A stretch of DNA of 64,000 nucleotides from Acorus gramineus (GCA_030737835.1 CM060849.1:18704579-18768578); one strand, 5' to 3'. Counted from the stretch's first letter, positions 26,325-40,818 are shown. The notes: a model not told the origin generated them from the sequence alone. Numbers and translations are program-made.

Positions 26325-29300
26325 ATGGCGTGCTTGCAGATCGGACGGTCTGGATTAACCCCTATCCTGGGCATCCGGTCCGGTCAGCGGACCCGGTTCA
26401 CCCCCGGTTCCGTCCTCGTCCGGTCGCGGAAGCGGCACGGATCGAATCTCGCCGCCCGTTGCCAGCTCAAGGAAGGCGGCGGGGAGGGGCAATCGAACGG
26501 TGACGAGCCCCCCGAATCGTTGTTCATGAAGGAGCTGAAGAGGAGGGGCATGACCCCGACTTCGCTTCTTGAGGAGACAACGGAGAGGGGAAGGGAGAGC
26601 GAGACGGATCTGGAGGAGGACGTCAGGGGTTCGCGGAAGAGGAACGGCGTCGGGGTCTCGGAGGATGTCGAGAAGGGTTTGGCGAACCAGAGGGAGCGGT
26701 CCATGGCGTTGAACAGTGAAGGTCTTGAGGTAACTGATACTTGATTATTGTTTTTGTCTTCCTATTCTAGATGTTGATGATTTCCAATGTCGACTCATTT
26801 CGTTATAAGGTGTGAAAACAAGGTTTTCAATTGTGTTTTGAACAATTTATAGGATGCATTTCAAAGTTGGAATGATTTGAACTGTAGGATGACATACTGA
26901 CAATCACAAAACTCTTTGTAATTTGAATAAAAGCTCTGTTACATGCTGTACGCTTGTCCCCCCAAGAACATCACGTGTATATGCACTACTGTCTGATAGG
27001 TACTGTTTTGATATACTCATGGTGGTGTATATACTCTGCTTGGGCAATGTTTTGGGCGATTTTGCGGCAACATGTAGCATTTCCCTTTTTTATCAAAAAA
27101 AACATGTAGCATTTCCCAAAGCACTTAACCAATGGGCATCTTAATTTGCAAGGCCATGGAACGCTTTGTTTCAAATCCTGAAATCAGTAAACTTTAGATT
27201 TGTTTTCTTCTTAACTGGGATTTGCTGTTTTTGGTCGGGACAATGGTTGAGACAGCCACTCGTGCAGTGTCCAAATGCTTTGTTTTTTTATTTTTTAAGG
27301 TGTATACTTCATGCATAAAAGCATGTTCATCAAAATAAAGTATATATACCCCTAATGAATTATATGAATCTACTTATAGAAAGAGTGAAAATTACATGTT
27401 TTGTTTAACTAAACATAAACCTTTGTTGGTGACATAAGACTGCATGTGGGACTGCGTAACGACGACCTTATGGCCAACACAGGGCAAAGGCCCACTACAA
27501 CTCAATTGGGATATGGAAAATGTTAGGGACAATCATTCCGACAGTGTATATACTTATTTAATGAAGTACTTTCTTCATAAAAAATGAAGTATGTATACAA
27601 ATGAATTGAATGCATAATTTTTTTCATTTTCCTAATCTAGGTGAGGCAAGAATGACTAAGTGTATCAACACCCATGGGATAATGAATGATTTGTGAATCT
27701 TTAAATACCTCTGTTTACCTTTCACCAAGCTATGAATGACATGCACTGCTTGGCATGTAAGAAGTTCTATTGATGCCCATGACATTTCTATTTGTTCTTT
27801 GTTTTAGGACTTCTTTATTTTCTTTCTTGCTAATATTATTTAATTCGCGCATTCAATAGAAATTTCTTATGTCAATATTTAATCTGTGGTCAAGGCTTTG
27901 GATTTTGATTATTTTGGAAAAAAAAATTTCCTGTGCTTCAATGATTATATGCTTGACCATTGTACTCCATCTTATATGCCTTATGTTTTGGTAGTAATAC
28001 GGCATTTCTTTTGTTGTATTTTTTTTATTAAATCATATATTTATATTTCTCTGTCTAGGGTTTGATTCCACGTGCAAAACTACTGCTAACCTTAGGAGGA
28101 ACATTCTTTCTGGGATTTTGGCCTCTGATCCTCATAACAGTCACAGTTTCACTAACTCTCTACTTTGTAAGCCTTCTTTCTGTACGCAAAATTAAATTTA
28201 GTTTTGATTTTAGATCAGTTACTTCGCAATTTTTAACAATGGAAACAGAAATTTTAGTTGATCTTAACAATAGTTGGAAATGCATGTAACCATATTATAA
28301 CCTGCAACTGTGTACATGTGTCATGTAGCATTCACAGCCTCTTCTTTTTTTTTTAATATGCTCTGCATTGTTTTTCTTCCAGGAGTTAATACAACCTCCT
28401 TATTTGCAACTGTAATGGGAAATTAGAAAAATTGTGTTCAGTAGCTTTGTTTGAATCTGCATCTAGAAGTATAAGTAACATCATAAATTTTGTTTGGGAG
28501 ACTGTCAAGCAGGAAATTTATTCTAACTTGCTATTAACAGATGGTCCAAGAGATGCTAGTTATGAATCTTGCTATGTGATATGTATCTATAAGTAGCATC
28601 ATAAATTTTGTTTGGGAGACTGTCAAGCAGGAAATTTATTCTAACTTGCTATTAACATATGGTCCAAGAGATGCTAGTTATGAATCTTGCTATGTGATAT
28701 GTATCTATGATGAAGTTTTGCAGGAGCTTAGTGATAACATTTGAAAGGGACATGCTTGGTACTCTAAAGGCATTCCTTGTGAATGTTTATATCCATCGCC
28801 CTTGGTTATATTTGTGCCTATGATGCTTTTGGACAAAAAAATGAAAGTAGGCATTCTCAATTAATGTTTGAGCAAGGGATGATGAAGAGTAATCTACGGT
28901 ATTACATCCAGTTGGATTTCCCTAATGAATTAAAAATGTGCCCACGATGATTATTAGTTACAAGGGAGTAACGTCAAATTATGAAGAAGTAAATGTCAAC
29001 TGGTGGCAATCAAATACACATGAGTGACGTGCACACAGACGAATAAAAAAAGAAGAGAAGGGAAAAAAGGAGAGAGGGCTTGCCAAAACAAATAGCATGG
29101 CAGCTAAGGACGTGGGAAGTTGCTGATTTCTTTACAATTTTTTTTAGTATGGCAAGATTCTGAATTCTGATAGGTAATACTGGCTTTGGTAGATGGATAC
29201 TTGGCTTCAAATTTTAAAAAACTGATCCATGGCTCATCTTAAAGAATGTCTGAAACCTCATTCATGACTATACACATGCAGTAATAGTTTACTCGTACAG

Positions 29301-29483
29301 ACTTTTGTTCGTGTGTGTTTGTTGGGCCGAAAATAAAACTGTGATGCCAATTTCTTGCAGTACTTTGGACCAAGTTTCGTGCATGATGCCAGCAAGTCTT
29401 CCATGACTCCGCCTCCATACGTTGATCCATATACCTTGCTGGATGATGATAGGCTATCCCAATCTGCACCGCTAGTGAAATGA
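26325..29483 (+). CDS. putative plastid membrane protein, unknown function
   Basis: Three exons, 26325-26729, 28059-28166 and 29361-29483, all phase 0 with GT-AG introns, give 211 residues. The ATG at 26325 is the first ATG in frame; the open frame extends 21 nt further upstream only through a TTG. The N-terminus (about 1-50) is rich in Arg, Ser and Gly with few acidic residues, so a plastid transit peptide is plausible. The middle is charged and carries an MKELKRRGMTPTSLLEE motif. Exon 2 supplies one strong hydrophobic span, LLLTLGGTFFLGFWPLILIT (about 142-165), continuing into YFGPSFVHDAS at the start of exon 3. The tail is PPPYVDPYTLLDDDRLSQ. I recall this C-terminal layout from small uncharacterised plant proteins, but I cannot name the function. 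Intron 2 contains a 118-bp tandem duplication. Confidence 0.8.
28473..28708. repeat. 118-bp tandem duplication within an intron
   Basis: Copy 1 (28473-28590) and copy 2 (28591-28708) are adjacent and differ at only a couple of positions (AAGTAACATC against AAGTAGCATC, ACAGATGG against ACATATGG). The duplication lies in intron 2 of the putative plastid membrane protein gene and is recent judging by its identity. Confidence 0.95.
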
Positions 29484-29649
29484 ACGGAAGCTGGAGTTGT
29501 ATAATGTACTTGGAATTGTTGGATGCCGAGGACAAGCCTCTGTTAACTTTCTCCCACTATTCGCATGTAATATTTTTTTTCCCATGTAAATGTGCACCTC
29601 AGTTGTAGACAAATTTTATGCCAGTTACAATTCAATGAATATAATCATC

Positions 29650-30780
29650 TCCACGTGCCTCTGTTATGAGGGGTGTACATGGATATCGTGGTATGCAAAG
29701 TCGAGTGTGCGTGACAAGATTTAAAGAGTTCTGTATAAAAAACTTTTTATCCAACTCGATGGACCGGCCGATCTCAATCAGATCGATTGATTACATGGTC
29801 AGATCGGTTCATTGACTTTAACTAACATTATCAAATTTCTCAGTAAATCGTCTGAGAACAAGAAAATAATTTCATATCTTGATTAATTATATCTGGCAAT
29901 CCAATTTTCAATTAATTATTTTTAATGATTAGAACTTTTTTGTTATTCTAGATTTTGTTTTATCTAAAATTGAATATGATTATAGTTTTATTTAGTTTGT
30001 ATTGAATTAATATTGAAATACGTAAGATATTGAAAAATCTATAAGATGTGTTCGTAGTTCATTGTATATTTTTTATAATAATTTATATTTTAATTTGATA
30101 ATGTGCTTTTGTAGCCGATTTCATTTTAGATGGGCGATATACATGTAATTTAACTTGATAATATAATGATTCAGTATTTATTCAATACCAACACACGCTA
30201 TTGTATTATTATAATAATAATTTTTCCCACATATTTTTTTTTTTTTTTAATGAGGATGTGGGTTTCTTCATTTCAAATTTGAATCAAATGAGCATGTTCA
30301 AATTTAGAATGAAAGGAAATAGATGAAAGAAAAACAACAAAATAAAGCCAACGAAAATCAAAACAACACAAGACAGTGAGCTCTTAACCCGTAGAAAAGG
30401 TTTTTACCACGTTAAAATGACTTGATCTCACCTTTGTGTCACGCCGGACATTTTTCAGCATATTATTGAATATTGATATTTATAAAATATTTTCATAAAA
30501 AAAGGATCGGTTGTCTCAGTGACCAACTTGGATGGCTGATTCATTGAGTCATCGAGATCAGGTTCTTAATATTGTTTAAATACCAGTTTGATAAGTTTAA
30601 TTTTTCATGAATAAGAGAAAAGCATTATTTTCCAGGTGTGTTCTAACCAAACGGGCAAATGCATTCTCTCTGTTAGCGATTTCCACTGAATTGATTTGCA
30701 CGTGACGCCCGCTTTAAACAGGGTCCGACTCGCTCGTTCGTCGTTCGTTCTTGTTAAAATAACGGGGAGAGACATAATCA
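29650..30780. other. intergenic region, no supported gene
   Basis: AT-rich spacer between two plus-strand genes, with a T-tract at about 30234-30248. No open frame of note and no clear element ends. Confidence 0.6.
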
Positions 30781-30789
30781 AGAGCTCCG

Positions 30790-31823
30790 CTTCTCTCAGC
30801 CTGTTTGTTCTCTCTAGGGTTTCTACAGGAACCAACCACGAACGCGAATCGACCGTACTAAGGCAAGTCCATCCCCCTTCCTCCCCCTCCGCTCGAACTC
30901 GCCTAGGGTTTCTATGCTTCACTACCTTTTCTTTTCTTCTTCATATTGTTTAAAATGGATATAATGCAACTTGGAATGATCTAGGGCAACTCCTTATAAA
31001 ATTCTTTGGTTCAGTTAGTGTAAAACTGGCTCGCTATCCAACATTTTTGTGCTCGTTATAAAGATGCGCGCTATGTAGTGTAATTAGAAGTGTCAGATAG
31101 AACACCTGCAGAGGGATTTATGTTGTGATGTTGCAAGAAAGTGGAACCGTAACATTGTCATTTGTGTCATATTGGCATGAACTCTGGGCGTTCTTGTTAC
31201 ATAGGCAAAGATTTTCCACCTGCCAAGCACCCACATTACAAAAGAAAAAGAAGAATGAAGAAAGAAGAAGATTGCTGTTGTAAATGAAGTTATGTGCCTT
31301 TGGTTTTGAGGCTACAAGCATTGCAATTGGCAATTTGGGAATGTGAACCTTCCCCTCTTCCACCCCCAATTTACGGCCAGCCCATACATGTGCATCTTTT
31401 TTATTGAATGTTCTTTGTTTCTGGAGGAGAATAAAAACAAAAACCTTCACTTCTCCTATCAACGTTTAGATATCAAGGAGATAGAATTATAGAATAAATT
31501 TTATGAACAGCTATCAATTGGATGTTCGGATACTGATCTCTCCTCTTTCATCTTTTTTTTTTCTTGAGCATTTGGTCTAAAAGAAGTTTATAATTAATTT
31601 CAGGTGGCAACATCTCTCAGTGGTGGAAGATTAGAAAATTTGATTCTTATGTTGTTGTTGTTCCTATGCTTAGTTGGTGGTTTAATGATCCATTGTTGAT
31701 TTTTTTATAGTTAGTTAGTTTTCTTGATTCCTGTTATTTTCACTCACGTGTTGGGTGCATCATTTTGATTCTTCCACAGCTGCGAACTTGGACAACAGAG
31801 ATTTTCTGTAGTGTCTGGCTATC
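30790..31823 (+). promoter_or_regulatory. probable 5'-UTR and leader intron of the KH-domain gene
   Basis: Leader-like sequence with two AGGGTTTCTA telo-box-like motifs (about 30819 and 30904) is followed by about 0.9 kb of intron-like T-rich DNA. A good acceptor, CTTCCACAG, ends at 31779, 44 bp before the start codon. A leader intron is therefore likely; the exact donor was not resolved. Confidence 0.5.
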
Positions 31824-34800
31824 ATGTCTCTTCCATCGAAGAGGCCATATGATCGGAGCCCTTTGGAGCCTAATGGTCGGGGGAAATGGCAGAAGACTGC
31901 ATCTTTTGCTTCACAATCTGTTCCAATGAAAATGACTCATGGAGGTGTTGTTTTCCGTATTCTTTTTCCTGTGTCCAAATCTGGTAGTTTAATTGGAAAG
32001 GGCGGAAGTGTTGTAAAGAAAATACGCAAAGAATCCGGTGCAAAGATCAAAATTGAAGAAACTGAACCAGGATGTGATGAGAGAATTGTTGTGATAATGG
32101 GTTTCAATAAAGGTTCAGCGGATAGCAATGTGAAGGACAAGAATCATGATGAAGAAAAAAATAATGACGAAGAAAATAATGATGATGAAGACAGTGATGA
32201 TTCTAGGCTAGATGATGAGAACACTGACGATAAGGAGCTTTCCGCTGTGGAGGAGTTACAATCTGAAAAGGAAACTTCATCGGTGCAGAAGGCTTTGTTT
32301 ATGGTTTTTGAAAGGATTGTTGAAAGGGAGCCAGAACTTGATGAAGGAGATGAAGAAAAAAAGGAGCCCTCCACTGTTACTGTCAGATTGCTTGTGTTGT
32401 CTACCCAGGTTGGTTGTGTTCTGGGGAAGGGTGGGAGTGTGATCAAGCAAATGGCAGCAGAAAGTGGTGCACAGATAAGGATTCTTCCCAGGGACAAGCT
32501 TCCTCCCTGTGCCTCACCATTTGATGAATTAGTCCAGGTAATTATTTGAATCCATAAGTTTATTCCCCCACATCTTCTTTCTGTCCATGAAATCCACTTT
32601 GACTCCTGGGTTCTATTCTTGGAGTTACAGATAGCTTTTCGCTCACATCCTTTTTTATTCATCTGAAAAGTCGCTTACTGATCCTTCAAGCTATTATTCT
32701 TATCAGATATATGATGACTTGAATTGCTCATTTCCCCTCTGAGATCTTAAAGGAGAAGTGCCCTTGGGATCTATGAGCATCTTGTTAACTTCTGAACTGA
32801 ATTCTCTCGGGCCATATTTGTGTTGCAGATTACAGGTGAAGTGGAGGCAGTGCGGAAAGCTCTCCAGTCTGTTTCTCAAAAGCTTCTGGAGAATCCTCCT
32901 CGTGAGCTGGATTCTTTTCCTGCAGGCAAGCCTAGTGGCCTGTCCTCGCGGTCATTTGCTCCTTCTGTTCGACCAGAGGCTTTCCCACCTGTGAATCATC
33001 CTTACCCTGCTGGACCTCTTGACAACAATGATTGTCCTCCTAGTTTGGCCTCATCGTTTCCAAATTTTTTTGAAAGTGGTAATCCTGGACGACTGCCAAT
33101 ATCTGCTGAGCTGCTCACATTCCGTATGTTGTGTATGAATGATAAAGTCGGAGGTGCGATAGGAAAGGGAGGGGTCATAATAAGAGCACTTCAAAATGAA
33201 ACTGGTTGTGAAATTAAAATTCTCGAAACAGTACCAGAGTCTGATGATCGGATCGTTATCATATCTGGTCCATCGGTAATGCTCTATTGGAACTCATATC
33301 CTTGGTTTGTCCATGTGTTGGTGTATGACTAGGCGTGTACTATATCTTATAGAATATCTTTTTATCTCTCATTTTCTGCTCTATTGATTAATATATATTT
33401 CCCAATTCCCAACTGCTAGTGTGTGATAAAAAAAATTTGGATGCACCTGCTGACAATGTATTTTACTTTTGTAGCTCCCAGATGATAGGATATCTCCTCC
33501 TCAGGATGCACTCCTTCGTGTGCATAGTAGGACTGTTACTGCTGCACCTGATGGTCCAGAGGACCATGTGTTATGCAGGCTTCTTGTCTCCTCCAACCAG
33601 ATTGGTTGCATTCTTGGTAAAGGCGGGGCTATAATAACAGAAATGAGGAAGTTCACTGGAGCTCACATTCGTGTCTTGGGAAAGGATAAGAATCCACAGA
33701 GTGCTTCGGAAAATGATGAAGTAGTAGTTATAACTGGGGTGTTTGAGGTTGTTCAGGAGGCTTTGATGCAGATAAGTACAAGGTTGCGGCATCACCTCTT
33801 CCGGGATAAACTGTCTGCAATGGGCCATCCATCACATCCTTCATTTGATCAACTGCCGCCATTTCCTCCATACATGGGAAGGCTACGGGAGCAATCACCT
33901 CCTGGGTTGTATTCCAGGTTGCGTCCATTTCACAAGTTCGACTCTGTTGGTGGTTTTCGTCCACATGACGACCGTGTTGCTTTTCACCAGTCAGGTGCCC
34001 CTGCGCACAGTTCCGAAAGAATGCCATGGATATCACAGGTATCTTAATTGCAATAACTTGATGATATAGGTGCGCGTATCTTTTTTTTTCTCAAAATTAA
34101 TATTTTACTTAATATGGTAATATACGGTAGCATGTTTGTTCTCATTGTAATTTGCTATATGGCCTTGAGTGTGATTTTTTTTTTTTTAGAAAAATCACTG
34201 GATACTGATCATGCATGCTATTACTATTTGAGTTGAAAAATGACTTTTCATTTTCAAGATGTTCAAACTCTTAACACTCAAAGAATTACATTTGAGCCTT
34301 TTCATACAAGCTAATTGATGCATCATTCATTTTAGATTACCTATAGGTATTTTTTTAGCTACATGAATGGATGCTTTTTATCTAGCAGCTGGTTGTTTCA
34401 TTGATAAGTATATCCATATGTATGATATGTTATTTGGTGTTCACGTGCTTGTTGCATGAGACTGATATTGATTTATGATGTTTGAGTTCCAACCTCAGAT
34501 AGTAACAAACTCGTGTCTTTTTGTGAGGAATTAACAATGTGTTGTAATGATGAAATATTTATTAGATCTCAAGAGGTTGCATCTTCTTTGAACTGTTTGC
34601 ATAATTATTTGAACTGCCAAATATGTGGGACTAGAAAATTAATATTCAATGTCTGGTTGATGATATCACATTTTATAAAATGGAGAAAGGCTTTGTACCC
34701 TTGAAAGGATCAAGAATCAAGATCTTGAGTTCTTTTGGCAGTTAACTCTACTACTGCCTTTGCTTGAGTGCGGTTATGATGTGGGATTGGTGTAATCTGA

Positions 34801-36023
34801 CAATGTTTCCTGATTTATTTAATGAATTGTGGTTGCTTGTCTATCTTTTCTTAAATAAAAAAAACATTCTTCTGGCAAGTAGATGCTTTACTATGACATA
34901 GGCAGCTGCAAATATATTGTGGTCATTCTGTGTCCACTACTTAAGTTGTCAAGATTTTTTCTTGGATTTTATATATCAAGTAATGAATTAAGCCCTCTGC
35001 ATACTGCTATCAAGTTAACTTTCAGGCTTTTTTTTTGGAACAAAAGGTTTGAGCAATCTATTAAATAAGATGTCCCTCTTATGAAAGGAGATGAGGGATC
35101 CCTGCTTTTTTCTATCCAAATCAAATTGGAAATCTCTGTTAACACAAAAAAACAAAAAAGAAAAGAAACAAAAGGAACACAACCATTGGCCTTCCACGGG
35201 ACATAGTTCCCGAGTGACCGCCAAACAGCACACCTCAAATCTACTCCCCTTTCCAATTTTTATCCGTCATCATTGATGATGTGTTTTCCCTGGCACTTGC
35301 ACTCAAGATTGTAAGTTCGCTGTGATCATCACCCAAATATTCCTATCATGCTGGTTCTTTTATTGGGAATTCTTATTCTAAGATTGTCAATAATATGCTT
35401 AATCATTCTGGGTTTCAAAGATGATAAAACATTAAGTGAATGCTTAAAGATGATTCTTGGCTTGCATCTAACATAATTGCATGTTTCTGGATAAATAGGG
35501 AATCGGTGAAGTTGGAGGTCGTATCCCCATGCCTGACTACTACGTGGGAGGTGGTCCACAAAGAAGATATGCTGAATTTGGAGGGTTTGTGGATCACATA
35601 TTTTCAATTATACAGCACTCATGCTTATTTTTCTGGATCCTGGGCTTTTCCATTTGTGGTATCATATTGTACTCTATTGTCTGTGTAGGGGAAACCAACC
35701 AGCTGTTATCACCAGTACCACTGTAGAAGTTGTTGTTCCTCAAGCAATCGTTCCTGATATTCGTGGAGTAGATGGAGGCAGTTTGAAGCAGATTCGCCAG
35801 GTTTGTTAAAAAAAACGAAGGCTATTTCACACGCTTGAAGCTTTGTTGCTTTATGGTTAACATATTTATGCAAACTCAGATATCCGGTGCAAAAATTACC
35901 ATCACTGAGCCCAAACCAGGGGCTTCAGAGACAGCAATCATAATTTCAGGAACTCCTGAACAAACTCATGCCGCACAAAGTCTTCTGCAAGCATTTGTCA
36001 TGAGTGGAACAAGCTCCCCATGA
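31824..36023 (+). CDS. five-KH-domain RNA-binding protein (HEN4/PCBP-like)
   Basis: Nuclear RNA-binding protein of the plant poly(C)-binding/HEN4-like class. Six coding exons, 31824-32537, 32829-33275, 33475-34038, 35499-35584, 35689-35800 and 35880-36023, all GT-AG, give 688 residues. KH1 (about 41-167) has GKGG at 58-61 and is split by an acidic Asp/Glu/Asn-rich insert at about 94-150. KH2 (about 186-265) has GKGG at 201-204. KH3 (from about 332) has GKGG at 350-353, and KH4 (about 418-490) has GKGG at 435-438. KH5, encoded by the last two exons, has a less typical GVDG loop followed by a conserved ISGAKITITEPKPGA strand. A proline-rich linker separates KH4 and KH5. Family members act in mRNA processing and stress or floral regulation (HEN4, RCF3), but I cannot assign this one to a specific orthologue. 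Confidence 0.92.
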
Positions 36024-39000
36024 TTTACCTTGACATTCTGGTATCATTCTCAAGATCCATAAAATGAGGTTTTTGTGCTTAATCTAATTTCTTTGTGGTA
36101 CTATCCGAAGTCTATCCTGGGCACGGTAAATAATTATAATCATATACTTCATATTTTAAAACTCTTAGAATGCATCTGACTGCTTGTTATACTATTTGTT
36201 TTTATCTTCCAGACCTTGGTGATGTGACTTAGATATGATTGGAATTACTGAAGGCAAGCTTATTGAGTTTACAGTTCTGAGATATAATGTTTAAACTTCT
36301 CTAGGACATTGATAGGCATTTTTCGGCAGAAGCAGATCTTTCAGTCTCATAGAAAATATGCATTCTATCATGAATGAAAATTTATTTGATTAGTAGAATG
36401 TATCTATGGTACTCGTGGCACAAGGAAATCAGTGTGAATGGAGCATAATTGATTTCTTCATGAATCAGATGTATAATTGTCTAGTTGGATAATTATTTAG
36501 TGTATCTTCTCTGAAGAATGCAATTATTTTTTAAAATTAAACAATCTGCCTTTATATTGCATGTTGCGCTTATATATATATTATAGTACACTGGAAGCAA
36601 TTGAAAAACAACATGATAGAAAATTAGAGTAGCTGAGCCTTGAGAGAGTTGAGATAAATGGGTGGTGAAACAAGAAAGGATTTTTTTTATTAAAAAAAAG
36701 GTAGACAAATGTCCCCACGATTTACTGATGTTTATCGAAGTTACACCATGAATTTGGGATTAGGAGAAAAAGAGAAAGCTGAAACGAGAAAAGCATAGGG
36801 AAGGAAGGCATAGTCGCAACACTTGTGTGTGGTAGTCGGGACTTCTACCCGTTATAAGCAGCAGACTAGCCCCAGTCCCATTATAATCACACATTTAGAC
36901 AGCCATTAGAAATATGAACTCCCTTCGCCTCCGCTAGGTGCTGACCTCAACTTGCCATGAAACCCATCCATGCATTCCACAGATTCTCCATATAGAAAGT
37001 TGACCCGTTGAAGATCAAGTTGATTCTGTAGAGGATTAGATGAGTATATTCTATATATGTCAAAGATTGCTCAATAGAGGATAAATGAGGGAAAAGCATT
37101 TGATAGGGTTTGGACATGTGCGACAGGGACCAATGGGTATGTTGGTTTCAGTTAGGAGTGAAAGTTGACATTGAATGGATTCCATGGAAAAGGGATAAGC
37201 CCTAAACGTACCTCGGTGGTGACATTGAGAAAGGACATGTTAGATTTTGCATGTTTCAGAGGACATGATCTTCAATAGTGTTGAATCGAGAAAAATGGTT
37301 TGTTGACAACAACAAACAACAATAAATATTTTTTTTTATGCTTTCTTCAGAACCTTTTCCAAATCGAATAGCACGTTCCATGGATTACGCTGTTTGGTCT
37401 CGGACATGGAACTGCATTAGTCTATAACCAAGGTACTCAATTGTTGATATTTATATACAAACACATGAAATTAGCAGTGTTCTCTTTTCTGTTTTAACTG
37501 TTCAAGACTTATTCTGACATTTGGTGAACCTGTGATTATGCCATCCGAACTTCAGTTGATGCTACTAAAGCTTTTACTTTGTTATAGTGTCTTTGAATGT
37601 AAAATTTAGTTTGTTCTTGATGCAACTTTATGATTTTGCTTTAGCAGCAACAGCAACTGTTAAATGGCTCAAAGAAATATTGAGGAATCTTGATCCTTTT
37701 CAAATCAGAGCATGTTTAATGTGTTTCAGCTCCTGAAGGCCTCAAATGATGCATCTTACAACATCTTTTTGTGAAATCTGATCATGCCGGACTTTTGGTA
37801 CAATACTTTTATCTTGACCGGGGGAGTGTCTATATTTTATTTCCAAACCTTTAGTTAAAATGCCTTGAAGAAGTTTAGAACTGATCCTTTATCATAACAC
37901 GTGTGACCAGATATACATCAGTTATTATGACCTGCAACCAGACATTTAAAGCTCTTTAAGAATTCTAATATTGCATTACATAAGCCTTCCTGGACTTTGG
38001 CCCCTGACATCTATATTGGCAATTTGCGTTGAATATCTACACTGTACAAGTCTACAGAAAACTACCTGGTAGAATCTTAAGGTGCTTTACAGAACATCGC
38101 TGAGTTCTGTATCTTCTTCTGGAAAATAATTTTATTAGATCTACTCGTGGAGGTTATTGTGAGGGATTATTCATGCTTGCAATAGTACACTTTGTACCGG
38201 CATGTTTGTGAGGCTGATACACTCATTTAATATCTCTAGGAAGCTTTTATAAGGGAGAGCTCAAAACCTTTTTCCAAACATGTAAATTTGGAGCTATTGG
38301 TTTAGATGAAATATTTGAGAAACATTTGATCAAGGACATTAATAATTTGATAGATGATAGTGGTACCTACAAAAAAATTCAGCAATCATTTTTTGTTTTT
38401 TTGAACGACTCAATCATGTGAAGGGAACTGATAGGAAAAGTAGGTTTTGGGGGGGAATAATTCATTGATACAGTAGCACTAATACATAACTGAGGAATCA
38501 TCTCTTTGAAATTGCCATTATAATTTTAGTTTGATCATTTTGAGCCTAAAGAAGAGTTGATGAGATCCAGTCATGTGGGTCGTCAGTTTTATTGTGTTTA
38601 TATGAGAAAAAAATAGTGTTAATATCCAAGGTATTGTTTATAGTAGCTTTAAAACGCCTTATGATCACTGCAAGCACTATTAGATTTGCTAATAGAGGCA
38701 AAAGAGTTGTGCACTACAGTGTCAAAGAGTTCCATGATCTTTGAATATATTGTAATTAATATGACTTGGATGAAAACATGGGTGCTTGTGAAGATATGTT
38801 GCTCTGAGTTTTGATTTTTAATGGTTGAAAACAGGGACATGTTCAAGGGGAGTTTCACTTTATCATCTCCTCCGAAGGCTCATAGCTGGGATTTTGGTCA
38901 AGACCTTTCATGGTTCAATCCCCCACGAGTGCTTGATTTGATTAATTTTAGTAACTTTTGGTTTCAGTCCATGTTTGGCACGTGGCTTAGCTAAAATTCC

Positions 39001-40818
39001 ATGCTTCTTTTTTGTAGAAAAGTAAGGAATAGATTGTTTCATGTATCATTATTATATTTTGGTTTTTTTGGGTGCACTATAAAGCATCAGGTATGTGTTC
39101 TTAACAATTAATTATAGTGTATGAAATCTTTAATGTGTGCTTAACAGTATTACAAGCAGCCTTTTTTATATTTTTTGAACTATAACAAGTTAAAAATTGA
39201 TCGACTTGTAAGTCTGCGCTTAATGAATAGCAGCCAAGAAAGTCCGGGATTTTACCACTTCTGGCTCGATTAATGGTGTGGATGCAGTTACACGGTTACA
39301 CCACTGTTGCAGATGCATCAAATAAAATAAGGGTACTGTTACACCCAGATTCGTTTTCGGCCCTAGTTATAACCTTATATGCGTCGATAGAAAATTAACG
39401 ACGCATATGCTCACGTTAACAACGCATATATTTTAAAAGAAGTTTTTTACATTTTTTATAAATGTATTCATGTAATTCATTAGATTATATATTTCATTTT
39501 TTATAAAAATATGTATTTTATTAGATGAAGTATACTATTTTTAAAAAAATTAAAATACTTGTAAATTGAAATTGAGACTGAAAATAAGATAGAATATAAT
39601 ATTATCCATGAAATAAATTTCACGTAATTCTATGTGAAATGGGATGTGACATTTACAACCTCACCATTTGATCATGATGAGGTGATAATTCTACAGTAAA
39701 AGTAAGCAATATAGAGCCATTTAAAAACAGGCAATGGATTCAAACCTGTTCACGTATAGTATAGTGGGAGTGAGAGGAAGATGACATTATAACGAGTTAT
39801 TTGAATTAGTAGTTGATCTTGTTTGTGTTAATTGAATTATTTCTAAGAAAACCATGTTAACGGTAGAATGTTTAAATCCCCGAGACAACCGTCCATTTTT
39901 ACGCTGAAACGGCTCACCACAAAATCAAAGTCCAAACAATTGGATGTGACAGAAAAGGATGATTACCATTAATGAAGATATTCATGAATCATGATTAGAC
40001 AAAACAAATAGCATCACATCCACGTGTCTATGAGTAATACAATAGGTTAGTCTTCGTAGACAGATAATCTTGTATAAGTTTTTATAAAAATGGAGACAGA
40101 CATATAAATCCTTAAAAACTTTTAAAAACCCATACATGTTCCTGGTTTCAACAAAAATTAATTATAACCCAACTCATTCTACTTAACGTTAACTTATAAC
40201 CATAATATGATTAAATTATTCTTAAATTTTTAACCATTTTTAAATAATACCTTAATGAAAATAAAGAAACATAAAAATTCTTACAATGATAATTTGATCT
40301 TTGAATGAACTAATTTATTTTTATAATTATTTATAGAAATTATACTATCTACATAATTACATAATAATAAAATATTTTATTAAATTTGAATGAAATTTTA
40401 ATTTAAAGATGATAATTAAATATTTATGAATTTTCAAAGACTCATGTATCTGCATTAACTTTCACATGAGCTTATTGCATGGACGTTGGTGTCTTTGACC
40501 CAAATACAATATGAGTTTCCTAAGCCCACCTCATTTTGAGAATGCCAGAAAATCCTAAACGATCACAGCCATTAAACGAGGGCAATCAGAAAATCACAGA
40601 ACAAGACAAAAAGGAACCCTGAAATACATGTGCGACCAAATTTAACATGCCATCAGAATAGTAAAACATGGATACCACGACATCTCAGATTTATTATAGC
40701 TCATCCGTCTAAATAAAAGGGAACGACACACTCAACAGAGGTAACGAAGCCAGACGCCCATAGGACACAAAACACAAACAAAACAGACAGATAACACTAT
40801 CAACACATTCATTCAAAT
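36024..40818. other. intergenic region between converging genes
   Basis: About 4.8 kb between the 3' ends of the KH gene (plus) and alpha-tubulin (minus). The first few hundred bases are probably 3' UTR. No long open frames. Notable are a perfect 10-bp hairpin at 39377-39408 and a diverged dispersed repeat at about 39450-39570 shared with 48470-48590. Otherwise AT-rich with no recognisable element ends. Confidence 0.6.
39377..39408. repeat. perfect 10-bp inverted repeat (hairpin)
   Basis: ATATGCGTCG at 39377-39386 pairs with CGACGCATAT at 39399-39408 across a 12-nt loop; a half copy, AACGCATATA, follows at about 39421. It could be an end of a decayed transposon. No function is shown. Confidence 0.7.
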
